From: Channallabes apus
Lineage: Eukaryota; Chordata; Actinopteri; Siluriformes; Clariidae
Reading direction: 5' to 3'
DNA: 64,000 bases
Assembly: GCA_030522415.1 (NCBI GenBank)
Contig: CM060121.1
Span: 7,844,476-7,908,475, forward strand
Part shown: in pieces, positions 1-11,214 of the stretch
Layout of the letters: each line of letters begins with the position of its first letter
Position numbering within the stretch: the stretch's first letter is position 1
Notes under the pieces: model-generated
The model's input: the letters and a program-made list of their open reading frames with translations, nothing else
Told to the model about the DNA's origin: nothing
Databases searched by the model: none
Program-made: the position numbers and the translations under genes

Positions 1-565
1 CATACATGAAGAAGATCAACGTCATTTTATCACTTAATAACAAAAAGCAAGGTGTTGCTTTTTAAAGCACATAAAAAGTGATTTTGTATTAATTAATATC
101 ATAATGTGTGGCATGTCATAACTGTTCAGTGAGGGCCCTGGTCTTATAGGATTGAAAATAACTGTCTAGAAGTGCAGCCGAGATGATCGCCCAGTGGTTG
201 GACTGGTATTATACAGATGTTCTTACACATACACACACAACTTGGTCAGAAATTCTGGTTTCTTAATCTGTTTTTAAAACAGTTCTACTTTTTACGTTTT
301 TATAGGAATTACTTGCTTTAAAAATTCTACCATAGATAATTCAGATTGATGAGCAATACACTGAATTGGTATTTTCCTCTGCTAATCTTCCATCGCTAAT
401 GTGCTCTACCCCCCGCCATCCAACATCATGCTAGCAGAGATTAGCCAAAAGAGAAAGGAAAGAGTTAGCGGTAGATGGTGAGATGGCCTGCTGGTAAGAG
501 TCATCACAACTGAACCATGAACAGCAGTGAAGAGAGAGGTCTACCACACACAGAATAGGAATACC
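1..565. other. No gene recognised
   Basis: AT-rich DNA with no open frame of interest and no repeat family I recognise. Confidence 0.5.

Positions 566-600
<35 letters not shown>
566..600. repeat. (CA)n microsatellite
   Basis: Uninterrupted CA dinucleotides preceded by a short impure stretch. Open frames across it are low-complexity artefacts. Confidence 0.95.
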
Positions 601-602
<2 letters not shown>

Positions 603-1102
603 CCTGGGAGAGCAGTTTTCCAGAGTGAGAACAGATGGAGAAAGCAAAACACTCCACTCTCTTTAGCACCTCTGTGTTTCGGCTCTGAACTCGAGTGACC
701 TCCAGCATGCAGCCAATGCTATCCCTGCTCATCATGCAAAATACACTTCTGTTGCTAACCAAGAATGAGTATTACAGCTGTTAAATGTAACAATACTGTT
801 AATGCTTATACTGATGTTAGGACTCCCTACAGTACTGCTGGTATTATTAACAGTTTTTTTTTAATGATGGGTCCTGTAGGGCATATTATTACTTGCTAAT
901 AATTTAATTACAGATTTTACAAACAAGATTGCATATTTTGCTTTGGGTTTACTGTGATTTAATACAATAAGAAAATCCTTTAACTTTTTCTTTTCCCAAA
1001 CAAAACTATTCACATTGGCTCTGACTGCTGCTTTCCTTTTACATTCTCTGTTAGTATCTGCGGAGTGGAGACATGCTAAACATAAATGTTGCATATCAGA
1101 GG

Positions 1103-1106
<4 letters not shown>

Positions 1107-1177
<71 letters not shown>

Positions 1178-1268
1178 CCAGGTCCTTTTAACATGGTACT
1201 CAAACAAACACAATGTCAAACTCAACTAGTGACTCTGCTCATCCCAGCAGGGCAGTTTAACCCCAGCT

Positions 1269-1338
<70 letters not shown>

Positions 1339-1421
1339 AATGGTCTCAGTATAATAGACTACACTATGAAGAATCTCTTATTTTGACATAATAATGGTAC
1401 TGTGTGTGTGTGTGTGTTTTT

Positions 1422-1486
<65 letters not shown>

Positions 1487-1623
1487 ATGAATTAGCTCTT
1501 CATTTACTAATCAGTTGAAATAATAGAACTGCAATGATGAATAGACTACAATCCTGAAGTGGCACTGTGTGTGTGTGTGTGCGTGTGTGTGCGTGTGTGT
1601 GTGTGTGCGTGTGCATGTGTGTG
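1107..1623. repeat. Microsatellite cluster: (CA)n, (CA)n, (TG)n-(GA)n, (TG)n
   Basis: There are two long CA arrays at about 1107-1175 and 1275-1336, a TG array passing straight into GA at about 1402-1484, and an impure TG array with CG steps at about 1566-1623. The dinucleotide strand changes from CA to TG midway through the cluster. No coding content. Confidence 0.95.
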
Positions 1624-2100
1624 ATGGATGCATGTGCTGATGTACTGAGCTGCAGTCACACAGTGCTGGTCTCGGATCAATGCAAATGCTCACTTTCCTG
1701 AAGGAACAAATATTATCATACCAAAGTGGAATGCTTACAGAGAACACACACATACACACACACCAGAAGTTAGCCACACACACTGTCGTTAACCTAAACA
1801 CATTAATAAGACCAATTTTCTGCATGCTTATACGGTTTTATTTTATTTAAATTTTATTATAAGAGAATACTGTGATATAATTATTGAAATAGGTCTTGGT
1901 CACATGTTACCAAAATGTCTACCTGAAAATCCACTTCCTCATCCAAGCCATGCAAAATCTCCCATTAGCTAACTGCTGAAAAGATTTTCTTTTTCTTTTT
2001 TTTTTGGATTTGTAGTAAAGACAGGACAGTACCCATCCCGTTTCTTGCACAGGCCTTGTTAAACTCCTTTCCAGAGCCCAAGCCAGGGAGCATACAAAGA

Positions 2101-2244
2101 CAGTGGAACCTTAGATTGCGAGTAACTTGGTCTGCGAGCATTTTTCAAGATGAGCAAAATCCTTTAAATAAATTTTAACTGCCTAGCATCTTGTGATCAC
2201 AACTGAGCCAATGGTTCTTCTCTCGCACGCGAAGGGATTATGGG

Positions 2245-2324
<80 letters not shown>

Positions 2325-2335
2325 GTACTACAGTA
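2101..2335 (+). mobile_element. Tigger-like non-autonomous DNA transposon, left part
   Basis: Starts CAGTGGAACCTTAGATTGCG and shares its first about 140 bases with the element at 19367-20402, including the internal phrase GATCACAACTGAGCCAA. A (GT)n array (about 2248-2320) has grown inside it, and the right end is not seen. The terminal sequence resembles pogo/Tigger terminal repeats that I know from other genomes; no transposase is present. Confidence 0.6.
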
Positions 2336-2395
2336 ACCTCCTCATCTCGTATTTGAGGGAGGGAGTCATTCTATACAGTAGCCAGTGTAGTACAG

Positions 2396-2430
2396 TGGTT
2401 TTAACAGGAATAACATTCCTGTTAAAACCA
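2396..2430. repeat. Perfect 16-bp stem hairpin
   Basis: TGGTTTTAACAGGAAT, then AAC, then the exact reverse complement of the first arm. It lies between the Tigger-like and hAT fragments. Confidence 0.85.
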
Positions 2431-2475
2431 TTGACTTTCATGCAACTTCAACCTTTGAGTACCTAGTTCTCAAAA

Positions 2476-2664
2476 TCACTTTGATTTTCAAGCACAATAA
2501 AGACAACTCGGTAACTACTCTGAGTAAATTTTTTAATGAGCTACGTTTTACTTTTACTTGAGTAGATTTTTATAATGGTAACTTTACTTGTACTTAAGTA
2601 AAATTTCACTGAAATAACAGTACTTGTACTTGAGCACAAAATTTTATTACTCTTTCCACCTCTG
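2476..2664 (+). mobile_element. Tol2-like hAT element, internally deleted right end
   Basis: Near-identical to the right end of the element at 28449-29615. Both have CACTTTGATTTTCAAGCACA, then CTGAGTAAATTTTTTAATGA, and both end CTTTCCACCTCTG. Between the first two landmarks this copy lacks about 150 bases that the other has. The terminal CAGAGGTGGAAAG and ACTT-rich subterminal sequence are typical of Tol2-related hAT elements. The left end is missing. Confidence 0.7.
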
Positions 2665-3168
2665 GACATCAAGGATGCTGAGACACTGGTCCACGCTTTC
2701 ATTACTTCTCGACTTGACTACTGTAATTCTCTTTATTATGGTCTACCAAATACAACATTAAATAAGCTCCAATACATTCAGAACTCTGCTGCTAGGGTCC
2801 TCACTTATTCAAAGAAATCCTCACACATCACTCCCATCCTACACAAACTTCATTGGCTACCCATTCGCTCCTGCATCCAATACAAGATTCTCCTTATCAC
2901 CTTAAATGCGCTCCATGGTCTTGCCCCTCCATATATCTCGGATCTTATTCATACTTACTCCCCTGCTCGCACACTCCGATCTGCAGATGATGGTCTACTG
3001 GTAATTTCTCGTCATAGATTAGCATCATTTGGAGGACGAGCATTTAGTATTTCTGCCCCCACACTCTGGAATTCTATTCCCAAACACATCCGTGATCTTT
3101 ATTCACTACAGGATTTCAAAACACACCTTAAAAAATATCTTTTCTCGTCCTGTTTTTCCACACTTTGA
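2665..3168 (+). CDS. L2-clade LINE reverse transcriptase, C-terminal fragment
   Basis: An open frame of 167 codons without an internal stop, lacking a start because the 5' side is lost at the hAT junction. It reads through [14 protein letters not shown], a block ending ITPILHKLHWLPIRSCIQYK, and GRAFSISAPTLWNSIPK, then stops at TGA. These are the thumb and C-terminal landmarks of Jockey/L2-type LINE proteins. The polymerase YADD box and the endonuclease are absent. The frame is clean where other LINEs in the window are broken, so it is either young or too short to have been hit. L2 versus a close relative (Rex1/CR1) is not settled. Confidence 0.75.
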   Translation, partial: DIKDAETLVHAFITSRLDYCNSLYYGLPNTTLNKLQYIQNSAARVLTYSKKSSHITPILHKLHWLPIRSCIQYKILLITLNALHGLAPPYISDLIHTYSPARTLRSADDGLLVISRHRLASFGGRAFSISAPTLWNSIPKHIRDLYSLQDFKTHLKKYLFSSCFSTL

Positions 3169-3338
3169 ATATGTGTTAGATAAATACTACCGGTTTTCAT
3201 GCTTATCTATATTTTGTTCTGACGTCTTTCAGATGTCTCTTTCTATGTGTAAACATTTTTGTTATTGTAAAGCGACCTTGAGTCTCTTGAAAGGCGCTAT
3301 ATAAAATAAACGTATTATTATTATTATTAGCCCCCTCC
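3169..3338 (+). mobile_element. LINE 3' UTR with (ATT)n tail
   Basis: Follows the reverse transcriptase stop. It contains the fish L2-type 3' signature AAAGGCGCTATATAAAATAA and ends in an ATT repeat tail, as expected for target-primed insertion. Confidence 0.7.
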
Positions 3339-3829
3339 CACCTCTCCTCTCGTCTTGACCTTCTGGCTGGACCTTGCAAATGCATGTGGGTCTGTCTCCC
3401 ACCCTAACTTCTTCCATATACCTCATCTCATTCTGAAACTGATAACTGCATATTTTAACAACTTCCATGTCTGCTACACAGATAAGAATGAGCCTTTAAG
3501 ATCATCCTGATAGGCAGAAGGCAAATGGTTCGAGGAGTGAAGGTACCTTCAAGCCAAATTCTCCCAGCCATCTCCGAACCTACAGTACATGGATGTGACG
3601 TGACCATCCTTCTGCGTGCATAGCATAATCCTAAACGACAATAAATTAAAATAAAGTCCTGCAGCATTTTAATAAGAAAAGGAGTCAGGAATGATAGGAC
3701 CTTCTTCTCAGTCTGTAAATAACCACTGTTGGAGGACCAGCCTGTACAAAACCTTAGGCAATGGTACATGGCTAATCTGTCATATTACATCTCATTGATG
3801 GATGCTACCTGTTCACCTTGTTTGAATAG

Positions 3830-4610
3830 GTAATGTGGCCACTAAAGCTATGTGACATCACTTCTTCAGATGTGATGCCAAGGCAAACAAATACATCTAA
3901 AAGTGTCTGGGCTGCCCATGCTGCCTGTCCAATGTGCGACTGTTTGGTAAAAAACATCTTGAAGTGCCTACTGAAATCCATATTCCTGGGCTATAAGCAA
4001 GAGAAAATACTGCTGGTGTTTGAACTAAGAAACTCATTAAACGAAGAATGCTAAGGCTTAGGTCTGTATCTGTTGTTAGTGGTACAGATCAAACATCAGG
4101 AGATCATTGAATTGGAACAGCCAGGAATGACTGGCCTTGGGTTGTGAACTACAAGAAAGCCATGGACAAAGGTCACAAAGAATGAACAAAAATACATGGG
4201 GATATCTGAGTTTGTGAAAATAGAGGAGGACTGCTACAGAATCAGAGCAAAACACACTGCCATGTTCTAGGAACCTTCACAACTGGAACCTAACAGAGTG
4301 GGCCTCCTGTCTGTGCAACTGCAAAAGGCAAAACCTGCAACATATCCTCTCAGGCTGTCGGGCAGCATTGGCGCCAGGTACAGATGGCAGTATGACCATG
4401 TCTTAAGTTAACTAGCAGAAATCCCATACAGATTGCAGAAAGGAGCAGTCGGATTACATCATGGAAGGAGAAAACATTTTGTGAAATGGCGATGTGGGCC
4501 AAAAAAGCAGACAAAAAAAAGGGTCGTTCTTGGCTGTTGGAAATAGGTGGAAGATAAACGTTGATCTTAATGGCTAGCCAGAATTCCAACAAGAGATCAC
4601 CTCACTATGA
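3830..4610 (+). pseudogene. Degenerate retroelement C-terminal region (uncertain)
   Basis: Short pieces in shifting frames resemble the zinc-finger and endonuclease-like tail of some fish non-LTR retroelements, for example a stretch like CxxCxxxxLQHILSGC around 4310-4360 followed by GRYRW. Several stops and frame changes break it. The assignment rests on pattern memory only. Confidence 0.3.
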
Positions 4611-5880
4611 CATCGACATAGCAACAACCTATAAAAAGTAACATACAGTACAGGCCAAAACACCTTCACATTCAATGTGTTTTTTTATTTTCATGACCAT
4701 TTACTGTACATTGGTAGATTCTCACTGAAGGCATCAAAACTATGAATGAACACATGTGAACATGCGAATTTTGTTAGCAACATGCTAGGCAGGTACAGGT
4801 TTGTACCTTTTAGAAACAGCAAACTGTTCAGATTTAACAATGGGCATGTATGTACAGTATGTATGCTGATTAAGCAAAAGCTAATTCTTGTATATGCAGT
4901 ATAATTGAAGATGAATTCATTTAAATAAAGAAAGTTTTACGTATTTACTGTCTGATGCTGTAAACAGGCATTTAGAATTGATGTTGCTCTGTTAGCAGAG
5001 ATACTGCATGTGACCATACAGGGGATAAGACCAAAGTATGGACCAATAAATGATTGTAGTATAATTTTGTTGCAATTTTATGTTTTCACGATTGCTTGGA
5101 ATATCTTTTGACGGATAAATGTTTACATTTCATTACAGTAGACTGCAAAAATAAGATTATGACGCGTGTATCAGAAGCTGGATGAGACGTTGGCTATATC
5201 TAACCACCAGGGGGAGACAGAGGCCCAATAATAATGTTGATTTAATGCTGTGAATACTGTAAAGCATGATGTGAATAAAGCCATGAACATTAGACTAGTG
5301 TACATCTTTTGTGAAGATTAAAAGAGAATGGGTTCAAAGTGGGTAAGAACATTGTCAGAGAATTAGTGTAAAATGTTAGTCCAAAAACAAAAGTAAAAAA
5401 AATTAATTAATTAATTAATAAATAACTACAGAGATAAGTCGAACTTTTATTTTAAGTTATAATGAGGTATAAAGAACATATGGCACAAGCTGACACATCT
5501 GTACATACACCTTATTGTGGCCACCTAAATGATATTCAATATAGTATGGACAAATATTTTCTAAAAATTTTTTAAGGAAGTACTGTTCAAAAATATTGCA
5601 TTTAATTAAAAATATATTTGGTATGGATCTGAGCAACATATCAGATTGCATGTAAGACCTTTAGGATGTTGAGTAAATGATAAAGGCATGTACCGTACAA
5701 GTATTTCAAATATTCAGAACAATGTATGTTTTACACTAACAAGCCTCACCGGATTAAATTGTAAGCACTAAATCATGCAGTATTGAGCCTGTGCTCCTAC
5801 ACTACAAGTCGCATGTCACATGATTTTGATGATACAGCCATGGAGGCCAGGGGAGACCATTGTATTTATTCTCATTTTAA
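4611..5880. other. No gene recognised; several TACAGTA/TACTGTA words
   Basis: AT-rich. TACAGTA or TACTGTA occurs at 4644, 4702, 4853, 5134 and 5255. A short (AATT)n run is at about 5401-5424. No coding sequence seen. Confidence 0.5.
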
Positions 5881-5882
5881 CG

Positions 5883-6122
5883 GCACAGTAGAACCTCCAG
5901 CCAACATTCACACATGCATTAACATACTACGGGCAATTTGCGAACACCAATTAGCCTAATCTGCATGTCTTTGAACTGTAGGAGGAAACCAGAGTACATG
6001 GAGGAAACCCACTAAGCACAGGGAGAACATGCAAACTCCATGCACACAGACACCGAGGTGGGAATTGAACCCTTGACCCTGGAGGTGCAAAGCGACATTA
6101 AGTGTAAGCCATTGCACACCCA
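5883..6122 (-). mobile_element. V-SINE (DANA/mermaid type), 5' and central part
   Basis: The reverse complement contains the deeply conserved V-SINE centre: TGCATGGAGTTTGCATGTTC, a degenerate GGTTTCCTCC block and TTAGGCTAATTGGTG. The tRNA-like head lies at the right end. The LINE-derived 3' tail is missing. About 15% diverged by eye from the copy at 31944-32322. Confidence 0.85.
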
Positions 6123-6160
6123 GGACAACAATATAAAATCAATATAACAGACAGCCATAT

Positions 6161-6402
6161 AAGGGCACTGGTGGCTCAGTGGTAGGTGTTTCGCCTGCCA
6201 TGCGGAAGGCCCGGGTTCGATTCCCAGCCAGTGCCCAAACCCAGCCACTGGATGCAGTACCGGTCCCAAGCCCGGATAAAATGGGAGGGTTGCGTCAGGA
6301 AGGGCATCCGGCGTATAAACTGTGCCAAGTTGTAGTGCGGACTGGATAGTCCGCTGTGGCGACCCCTTGTCGGGAGCAGCCGAAAGACCAAAGAAAATAA
6401 AA
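6161..6402 (+). mobile_element. tRNA-Gly-derived SINE with 17-bp target-site duplication
   Basis: The head at 6165-6235 folds like tRNA-Gly: acceptor GCACTGG, anticodon loop CTGCCAT (GCC), B box GGTTCGATTCC. A tRNA-unrelated body follows (GGTTGCGTCAGGAAGGGCAT, then CTGTGGCGACCCCTTGTCGG), then an A-rich tail. ATAACAGACAGCCATAT occurs on both sides at 6144-6160 and 6403-6419, a perfect target-site duplication that argues for a young insertion. A diverged sister is at 14022-14185, and the body is shared with 23690-23943. It is a SINE head, not a functional tRNA gene. Confidence 0.9.
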
Positions 6403-6648
6403 ATAACAGACAGCCATATGTTAATTGTGTTTAGGTTCAGATTTAAATATATAAATCCAAAGAATATTTCAAACTGTTGTGATATACTAAATAGCCAACA
6501 GTTGATATAATTTTATTTTGTAATATTTGAGACATATTTGAGCTTTTTTACTGTTCAGTTTCTACTTTCCAATAAAAACTACTTTAAAACACTTTTTATA
6601 TAAATTTTATATCAATCCCAGTTCTTTAGTCAGCAAAGATAAACTGGA

Positions 6649-6977
6649 GCCAGGTGGTGATTTCAGCAATGGATTCATGAAGCCAGGCGGTGACTCCAGC
6701 ACAACGATTATAATGCAGTGGTGTTCTGTGGGCATGACATCTTCAAAATCCAGTGGGGATGCTAGCACAATTCTGTCAAAGCTAGGATACACTTCTGGTG
6801 TAACAGATTAAATCCAGGAACTGGTGCCAGCATGATGCTATTTAAGCAGGGGTGCACTGCAGACATGATATTTCGGTAATCTGGAGGGGGAAGCAGCATG
6901 ACGCTCTTGAAGCTGTGGTGGGCTATAGGGACCATATTCACAACGTCAAAGCCAGATGGTGGTATAAATATAATGCT
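6649..6977 (-). repeat. Five 66-bp tandem units with a protein-like 22-residue pattern
   Basis: On the minus strand the sequence reads as five units of about 22 residues of the form [FL]xSIMLAPxPGFxxIMxAVHxC, for example FKSVMLLPPPDYRNIMSAVH and FDRIVLASPLDFEDVMPTEH. One frame change lies between units 3 and 4 (near 6790). The common residues are kept better than the third-position bases, which suggests decayed coding sequence rather than a random minisatellite. I do not recognise the family. Confidence 0.55.
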
Positions 6978-7099
6978 ATCAATAATAACGCTATTAATAA
7001 GGGCCTTTCCAAAAGGGTGGAGCTCGAACCCCAGTTGGTCTGTTAAGCAACACAGACCTTCAGACGCCTGAGTGTGTGTATAATGAAGAGACACAGCTC

Positions 7100-8165
7100 A
7101 AGGGAGTTAACTGCTTTGCTAAATCATAATTATATTTCTCCAAAACAGTATTTGTCCTGCATAGTTTGCATTGGCAAAAAAATGTAAATGTAAAAAATCT
7201 TTTTACATATGCATCACAGCAAAATAAAAACAAGCTTGAAAAATTCTGTTTGTAACTACATTGCTACTATGCCGGAAACAGAATGGAATCTTTAAATGTA
7301 CTGTATTTTTTCCCTTTTTGTGGTTTCTTGTTTGATGTGCTGCAAATGCAAGTTCAGTGAAGCTTGCTTATTCAACCAGTTATTTCCCCTACCAAAGGTG
7401 GGCACACGAAAGTTAGTGTATGCCACTGGTTTATACAAAGGAACTGTGTGTGAATGTTTATATAAAATGCACAGGCAACCAGTGAACAATAGCCGAAACA
7501 CATACCAGGAATGGAAATCCATTAAAAAAATCCAATTTTAAATTAGAACTAGGCAGCCAAACAGGGCACAAGGGAACTATGGAGAGAATTTTAATTTCTA
7601 AAATTAAGAAATGAATAGAAACACATTCTTAGACTGACGTTAAAACATTTTAATGATCACATATTATGTTCCTATTTAATTCATTTTGAGGTGGTGGGGA
7701 GTGATTGAGTATTTTCAAGCACAGGTTTCTACACAGATGTAAAAAATAAAAAGTAAGGAATTGGTATTTTTTTTATATTGAGAAAAATAAAGACTCATGG
7801 GAATGTGAAAGAAAATTTATAATAATAATAATGGAAACTGGTTAATAAGCATGGCACAATAAGATTCGAACTGGTTTGCTGGCACTGAAGTGTATGGATG
7901 TGACAGACACTGTGACAGAAGCTACAGTATGACCTTCCACCCTAATGCACGTCTTGATTTAATCGAAAGCATGTGTTTCTACAATAATTACAATGGCACC
8001 ACAACGGCTCCTCCTCAGCCTTTGTAACATTGAGCTAATCACGAAATAATATTGATCTAATCCAGAAATGCAAGGTTGTTTCATGGTTGAGGTGAGATTG
8101 CACAAGTGAAATAAGGACACATATAAAGTCTTGTTTTTCGTTGAAGGTTGGGATTCCTGAACAGT
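7100..8165. other. No gene recognised
   Basis: AT-rich DNA without recognisable coding sequence or repeat family. TACTGTA is at 7299 and TACAGTA at 7923. Confidence 0.5.
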
Positions 8166-8166
8166 G

Positions 8167-8168
<2 letters not shown>

Positions 8169-8222
<54 letters not shown>
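8169..8222. repeat. (GT)n microsatellite
   Basis: Pure GT array of about 27 units. Confidence 0.95.
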
Positions 8223-8223
<1 letters not shown>

Positions 8224-8614
8224 TACTGACAGCAGAAGAAACATGTAATGTTTTCTCTGCTCACAGTGGTCCTTCTCGTAAAAGCCTTTACAGTACACTC
8301 CTGTTGTGATCAAACTTATGTCTGGTCAGAATACTCGTAAACTGTGGCCATTGACTTTAACACCTAGCTTGGAGAAAACAACTTATAAAATGTCAAGTCT
8401 GTATGTTTGGTTTGTAGGGTATGTTTTCTTTCCAGATGTTTGATTGGGATGGGGAAACTTTAGGAAAAGTCATATCCAACATATTATTATTAAGTACTAA
8501 TTAAGTTATATAAGAAATAAATGTTATGTGTCTTGCATCTAATTTCCATTTAACTACTATTCATTAACATAATCATTATCAATCACTTTTACATCTGGAA
8601 ACATTAAATGACAA

Positions 8615-8815
8615 AATTCAATTCAATTCAATTCAGTTTTATTTGTATAGCGTTTTTAACAATTGACATTGTCTCAAAACAGCTTTACACAATCAAAAGA
8701 ATTATTTAAGTTGTATGGAATGTGAATGTGTATGAATCAAAATGTTCAGATATTCCCTGGTGAGCAAGCCCGAGGGCGACAGTGGCAAGGAAAAACTCCC
8801 TGAGATGGTAAAATA
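8615..8815 (-). mobile_element. LINE 3' end with (AATTC)n tail
   Basis: Begins with tandem AATTC, then TTTTATTTGTATAGCG (reverse of the TATAAATAAAA-type LINE terminus) and GCAAGGAAAAACTCCCTGAG. It matches, in the opposite orientation, the copy at 25240-25446. No coding part is retained. Confidence 0.65.
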
Positions 8816-8924
8816 AATTTTTAAGTATTGTCCATTTTAAACCAATCTTTATTATCATTTTTTAAGGTTATCAGTGCAAAGTTGGCAGGCCTGTATTTAT
8901 GCAAATTTCAATTATAAATAGTAG

Positions 8925-9330
8925 TGGAAAAAGTAAGTGGACCTTTGGAATTAATAAGTGGGGTTGACCCCAACATGGCAGCAAAAACTCAACCAGGTGC
9001 ATCCTGTATCCGTGAATCAGACCTGCACATTGTTCGGGAGGAATTTTAGCCTATTCTTCCTGGTCGAACTGCTTTACCTCTGTCATATTCTTTGGACATC
9101 TTCAAGTCATTTTGTAGGATCTCTATTAGGTTGGCCTGGGCTCTTGTTGGATTTTGTTTTTCCTGAAGTCATTGTCCTGTTGCATCAACCAACTTCTACA
9201 GAGTTTAAGCTGACGTACAGACATTCTCACATTATCCTGAAGAGTTTTTTGATATGTTTGGGAATTCATCTTCCCCTGTATGACTGCAAACTGGCCAGTC
9301 CCTGCTGCTGGAAAACAGGCCTAAATCATG
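8925..9330 (-). pseudogene. Degenerate Tc1/mariner-type transposon
   Basis: Interspersed fish repeat I associate with Tc1-type elements. The minus strand carries ATGCAACAGGACAATGAC near 9170, which fits the catalytic QQDND region of Tc1-like transposases. Many stops and frame changes. The 208-codon open frame on the opposite strand across it is an antisense artefact. Confidence 0.5.
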
Positions 9331-9339
9331 ATGTTTCCT

Positions 9340-10130
9340 ACATTATACTTTACGGTTGTAATGTACAGCTCTCAATACTTGGTCGTGTCTCACTTTGCAT
9401 GAATTACTGCAGCAATGAGGCGTGTCGTGGAGGTACTCTGGCACTGCTAAGGTGTTATGGAAGCCCTGGATGCACTGGGCTCTTCAGCTCTTCTGTGTTG
9501 TCGGGTCTGGTGTTTTGTTTCCTCCTCTTTACAATACCCCATGTATTCTCAATGGGGTTTAGATTGGGTGAGTTTGCTGGCTAATCAAGCACTGGGATAC
9601 CATGGTACTTAAACCAGGTATTAGTACTTTTGGCAGTGTGGGCAGGTGCGAAGTCTTGCTGGAAAATGAAATCAGCATTTTCATAAACCTGTTTAGCAGC
9701 AATGCACTGGTCTAAAGCATGGAAGCATGCAATGCTCTAAAACTTCGTGGTAGACAACTGTGCTGACTTTAGACCTGAAAAAACACAGTGGACCAACACC
9801 AGCGGATGACATGACTCCCAAAACCACCACTGGCTGCAACCTTTATACTGGACATCAAGCAGCTTGGATTCTGTGCCTCTCCTCACTTCCTCCAGACTCT
9901 GAATCCTTGATTTCCAAAGGAAATGGAAAATTTTATGTAATCTGAAAAGAGGATCTTAGTCCACTGAGCAACACTAGAGTCCTTCTGGTTGTGTTGCTGC
10001 TGTAATTCATGCAAAAGGAGCCCCGGCCAAGTAGTAGTAGTAGTAGTACTAGTAGAAGTGCTGTAAATGTTTATGCTTTTCAGTAGTGCAGCATTTCTGT
10101 GTTACATTTTTTATTGGTCTTAAGTACCAA
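9340..10130 (-). mobile_element. Second degenerate DNA-transposon-like repeat
   Basis: Contains phrases such as TTTGCTGGCTAATCAAGCAC and CCAACACCAGCGGATGACAT, known to me from a widespread fish transposon family. It directly follows the previous relic and may be a nested or neighbouring insertion. No intact frame or terminal repeats found. Confidence 0.45.
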
Positions 10131-10449
10131 TAAGTACTTGGCTGTAAGTCATAATAATCAAAATTAAAAGAAATAAGCACTTGAGATATATCAGGCTATG
10201 GTTAATGAGTCTATATAATATATTTTTATATATTTTCACAAAATATTTTTTAATCCTATTTAAAATAATCGTTATTTGATTTTTTAAGTATCCCTTCTAG
10301 ACCTTAAAAAGTATTTGTCCAGAAAAAGCATTTACAAAAAAAAAAAAGATTAAAATACCTGAGTAAAAATGTCAGTTTTATTTGAAGCACATTTAAACAC
10401 AACACCATTGCCCAAAGTGCTGTACAATAGTGTACAATCACTCTGAATA

Positions 10450-10588
10450 TACACTACCGTTCAAAAGTTTGGGATCACTTGCAAATTTCTTTGTTTTTGT
10501 TTAGTGATTTATTTTCTACATTCTACAACAATACTGGGAATTTCAAAACTATAAAATAACACATATGGAATTAGGTAATTACGTAACA
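10450..10588 (+). mobile_element. Tc1-like terminal region, cut by a SINE
   Basis: CACTACCGTTCAAAAGTTTG is a familiar Tc1-type end in fish and amphibian genomes. The body is interrupted by the V-SINE that starts at 10592; a matching right end was not found. Confidence 0.5.
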
Positions 10589-10591
10589 ACA

Positions 10592-10954
10592 ACATTCATT
10601 CATTCATTCATTTTCTATACCGCTTAATCCTGTGTTCAGGGTCGCGGGGGGCCTGGAGCCTATCCCAGGAGACTTCGGGCACTAGGCGGGGTACACCCTG
10701 GACAGGGTGCCAATCCATCGCAGGGCACACACACATACACACACTCACACACCCAATCACACACTACGGGCAATTTGGGAACGCCAATTAGCCTAACCTG
10801 CATATCTTTGGACTGTGGGAGGAAACCGGAGTACCCGGAGGAAACCTACCAAGCACGGGGAGAACATGCAAACTCCATGCACACAGAGACGGGAATCGAA
10901 CCCAGACCCTGGAGGTGCAAGGCGACAGTGCTAACCACCACACCACCGCGCCGA
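10592..10954 (-). mobile_element. V-SINE, full length
   Basis: Complete on the minus strand: tRNA-like head (A box GGTGTGGTGGTTAGCAC, B box GGTTCGATTCC), conserved centre, short CA-rich linker, L2-like 3' part (GGCTCCAGGCCCCCCGCGAC) and a GAAT tail at the left. Useful as the in-window reference for other copies. No clear target duplication. Confidence 0.93.
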
Positions 10955-11214
10955 CAAAAGCAACAGTTAGTTGTTATTTTAAGACTCTACTAAGACTTTA
11001 CTAAGACTGCTAATTGGATAAAAAGCCTTAAATTAAAACCTGTTAAGGTTAATTAATCAATCTACATTAAAAGCTAAAGAAAAAAGAACTCCACTAGGCC
11101 CAAGATTTCTGTTTTGATTTGGCTAAAGCTCAGGAAATTTTACATCTTCAAGATAGCACAGTAGCATTATAACACTACCAGAGTCACTTGGTTTTAGGGC
11201 GAGATAGATTAGGA

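Noticed and set aside
431..1825. Several 70-104-codon open frames across the CA/TG arrays, also at 8035, 13213, 22394 and elsewhere
   Set aside because: They are poly-(TH), poly-(CV) or poly-(RE) readings of microsatellites present in several frames and on both strands; no coding evidence.
2719..2725. TACTGTA counted as an excision footprint
   Set aside because: It encodes the conserved DYCNS of the LINE reverse transcriptase. Likewise 54205-54211 lies in the Gmr1-type RNase H, 28485-28491 in hAT subterminal repeats, and 22402 and 31142 are transposon termini; none should be counted.
6165..6235. Apparent tRNA-Gly (GCC) gene
   Set aside because: It is the head of a SINE: a tRNA-unrelated body and A-rich tail follow, a 17-bp target duplication encloses the unit, and sister copies exist.
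8958..9584. A 208-codon plus-strand open frame
   Set aside because: It runs antisense to a degenerate Tc1-like transposon whose minus strand matches transposase features; no domain in the plus frame.
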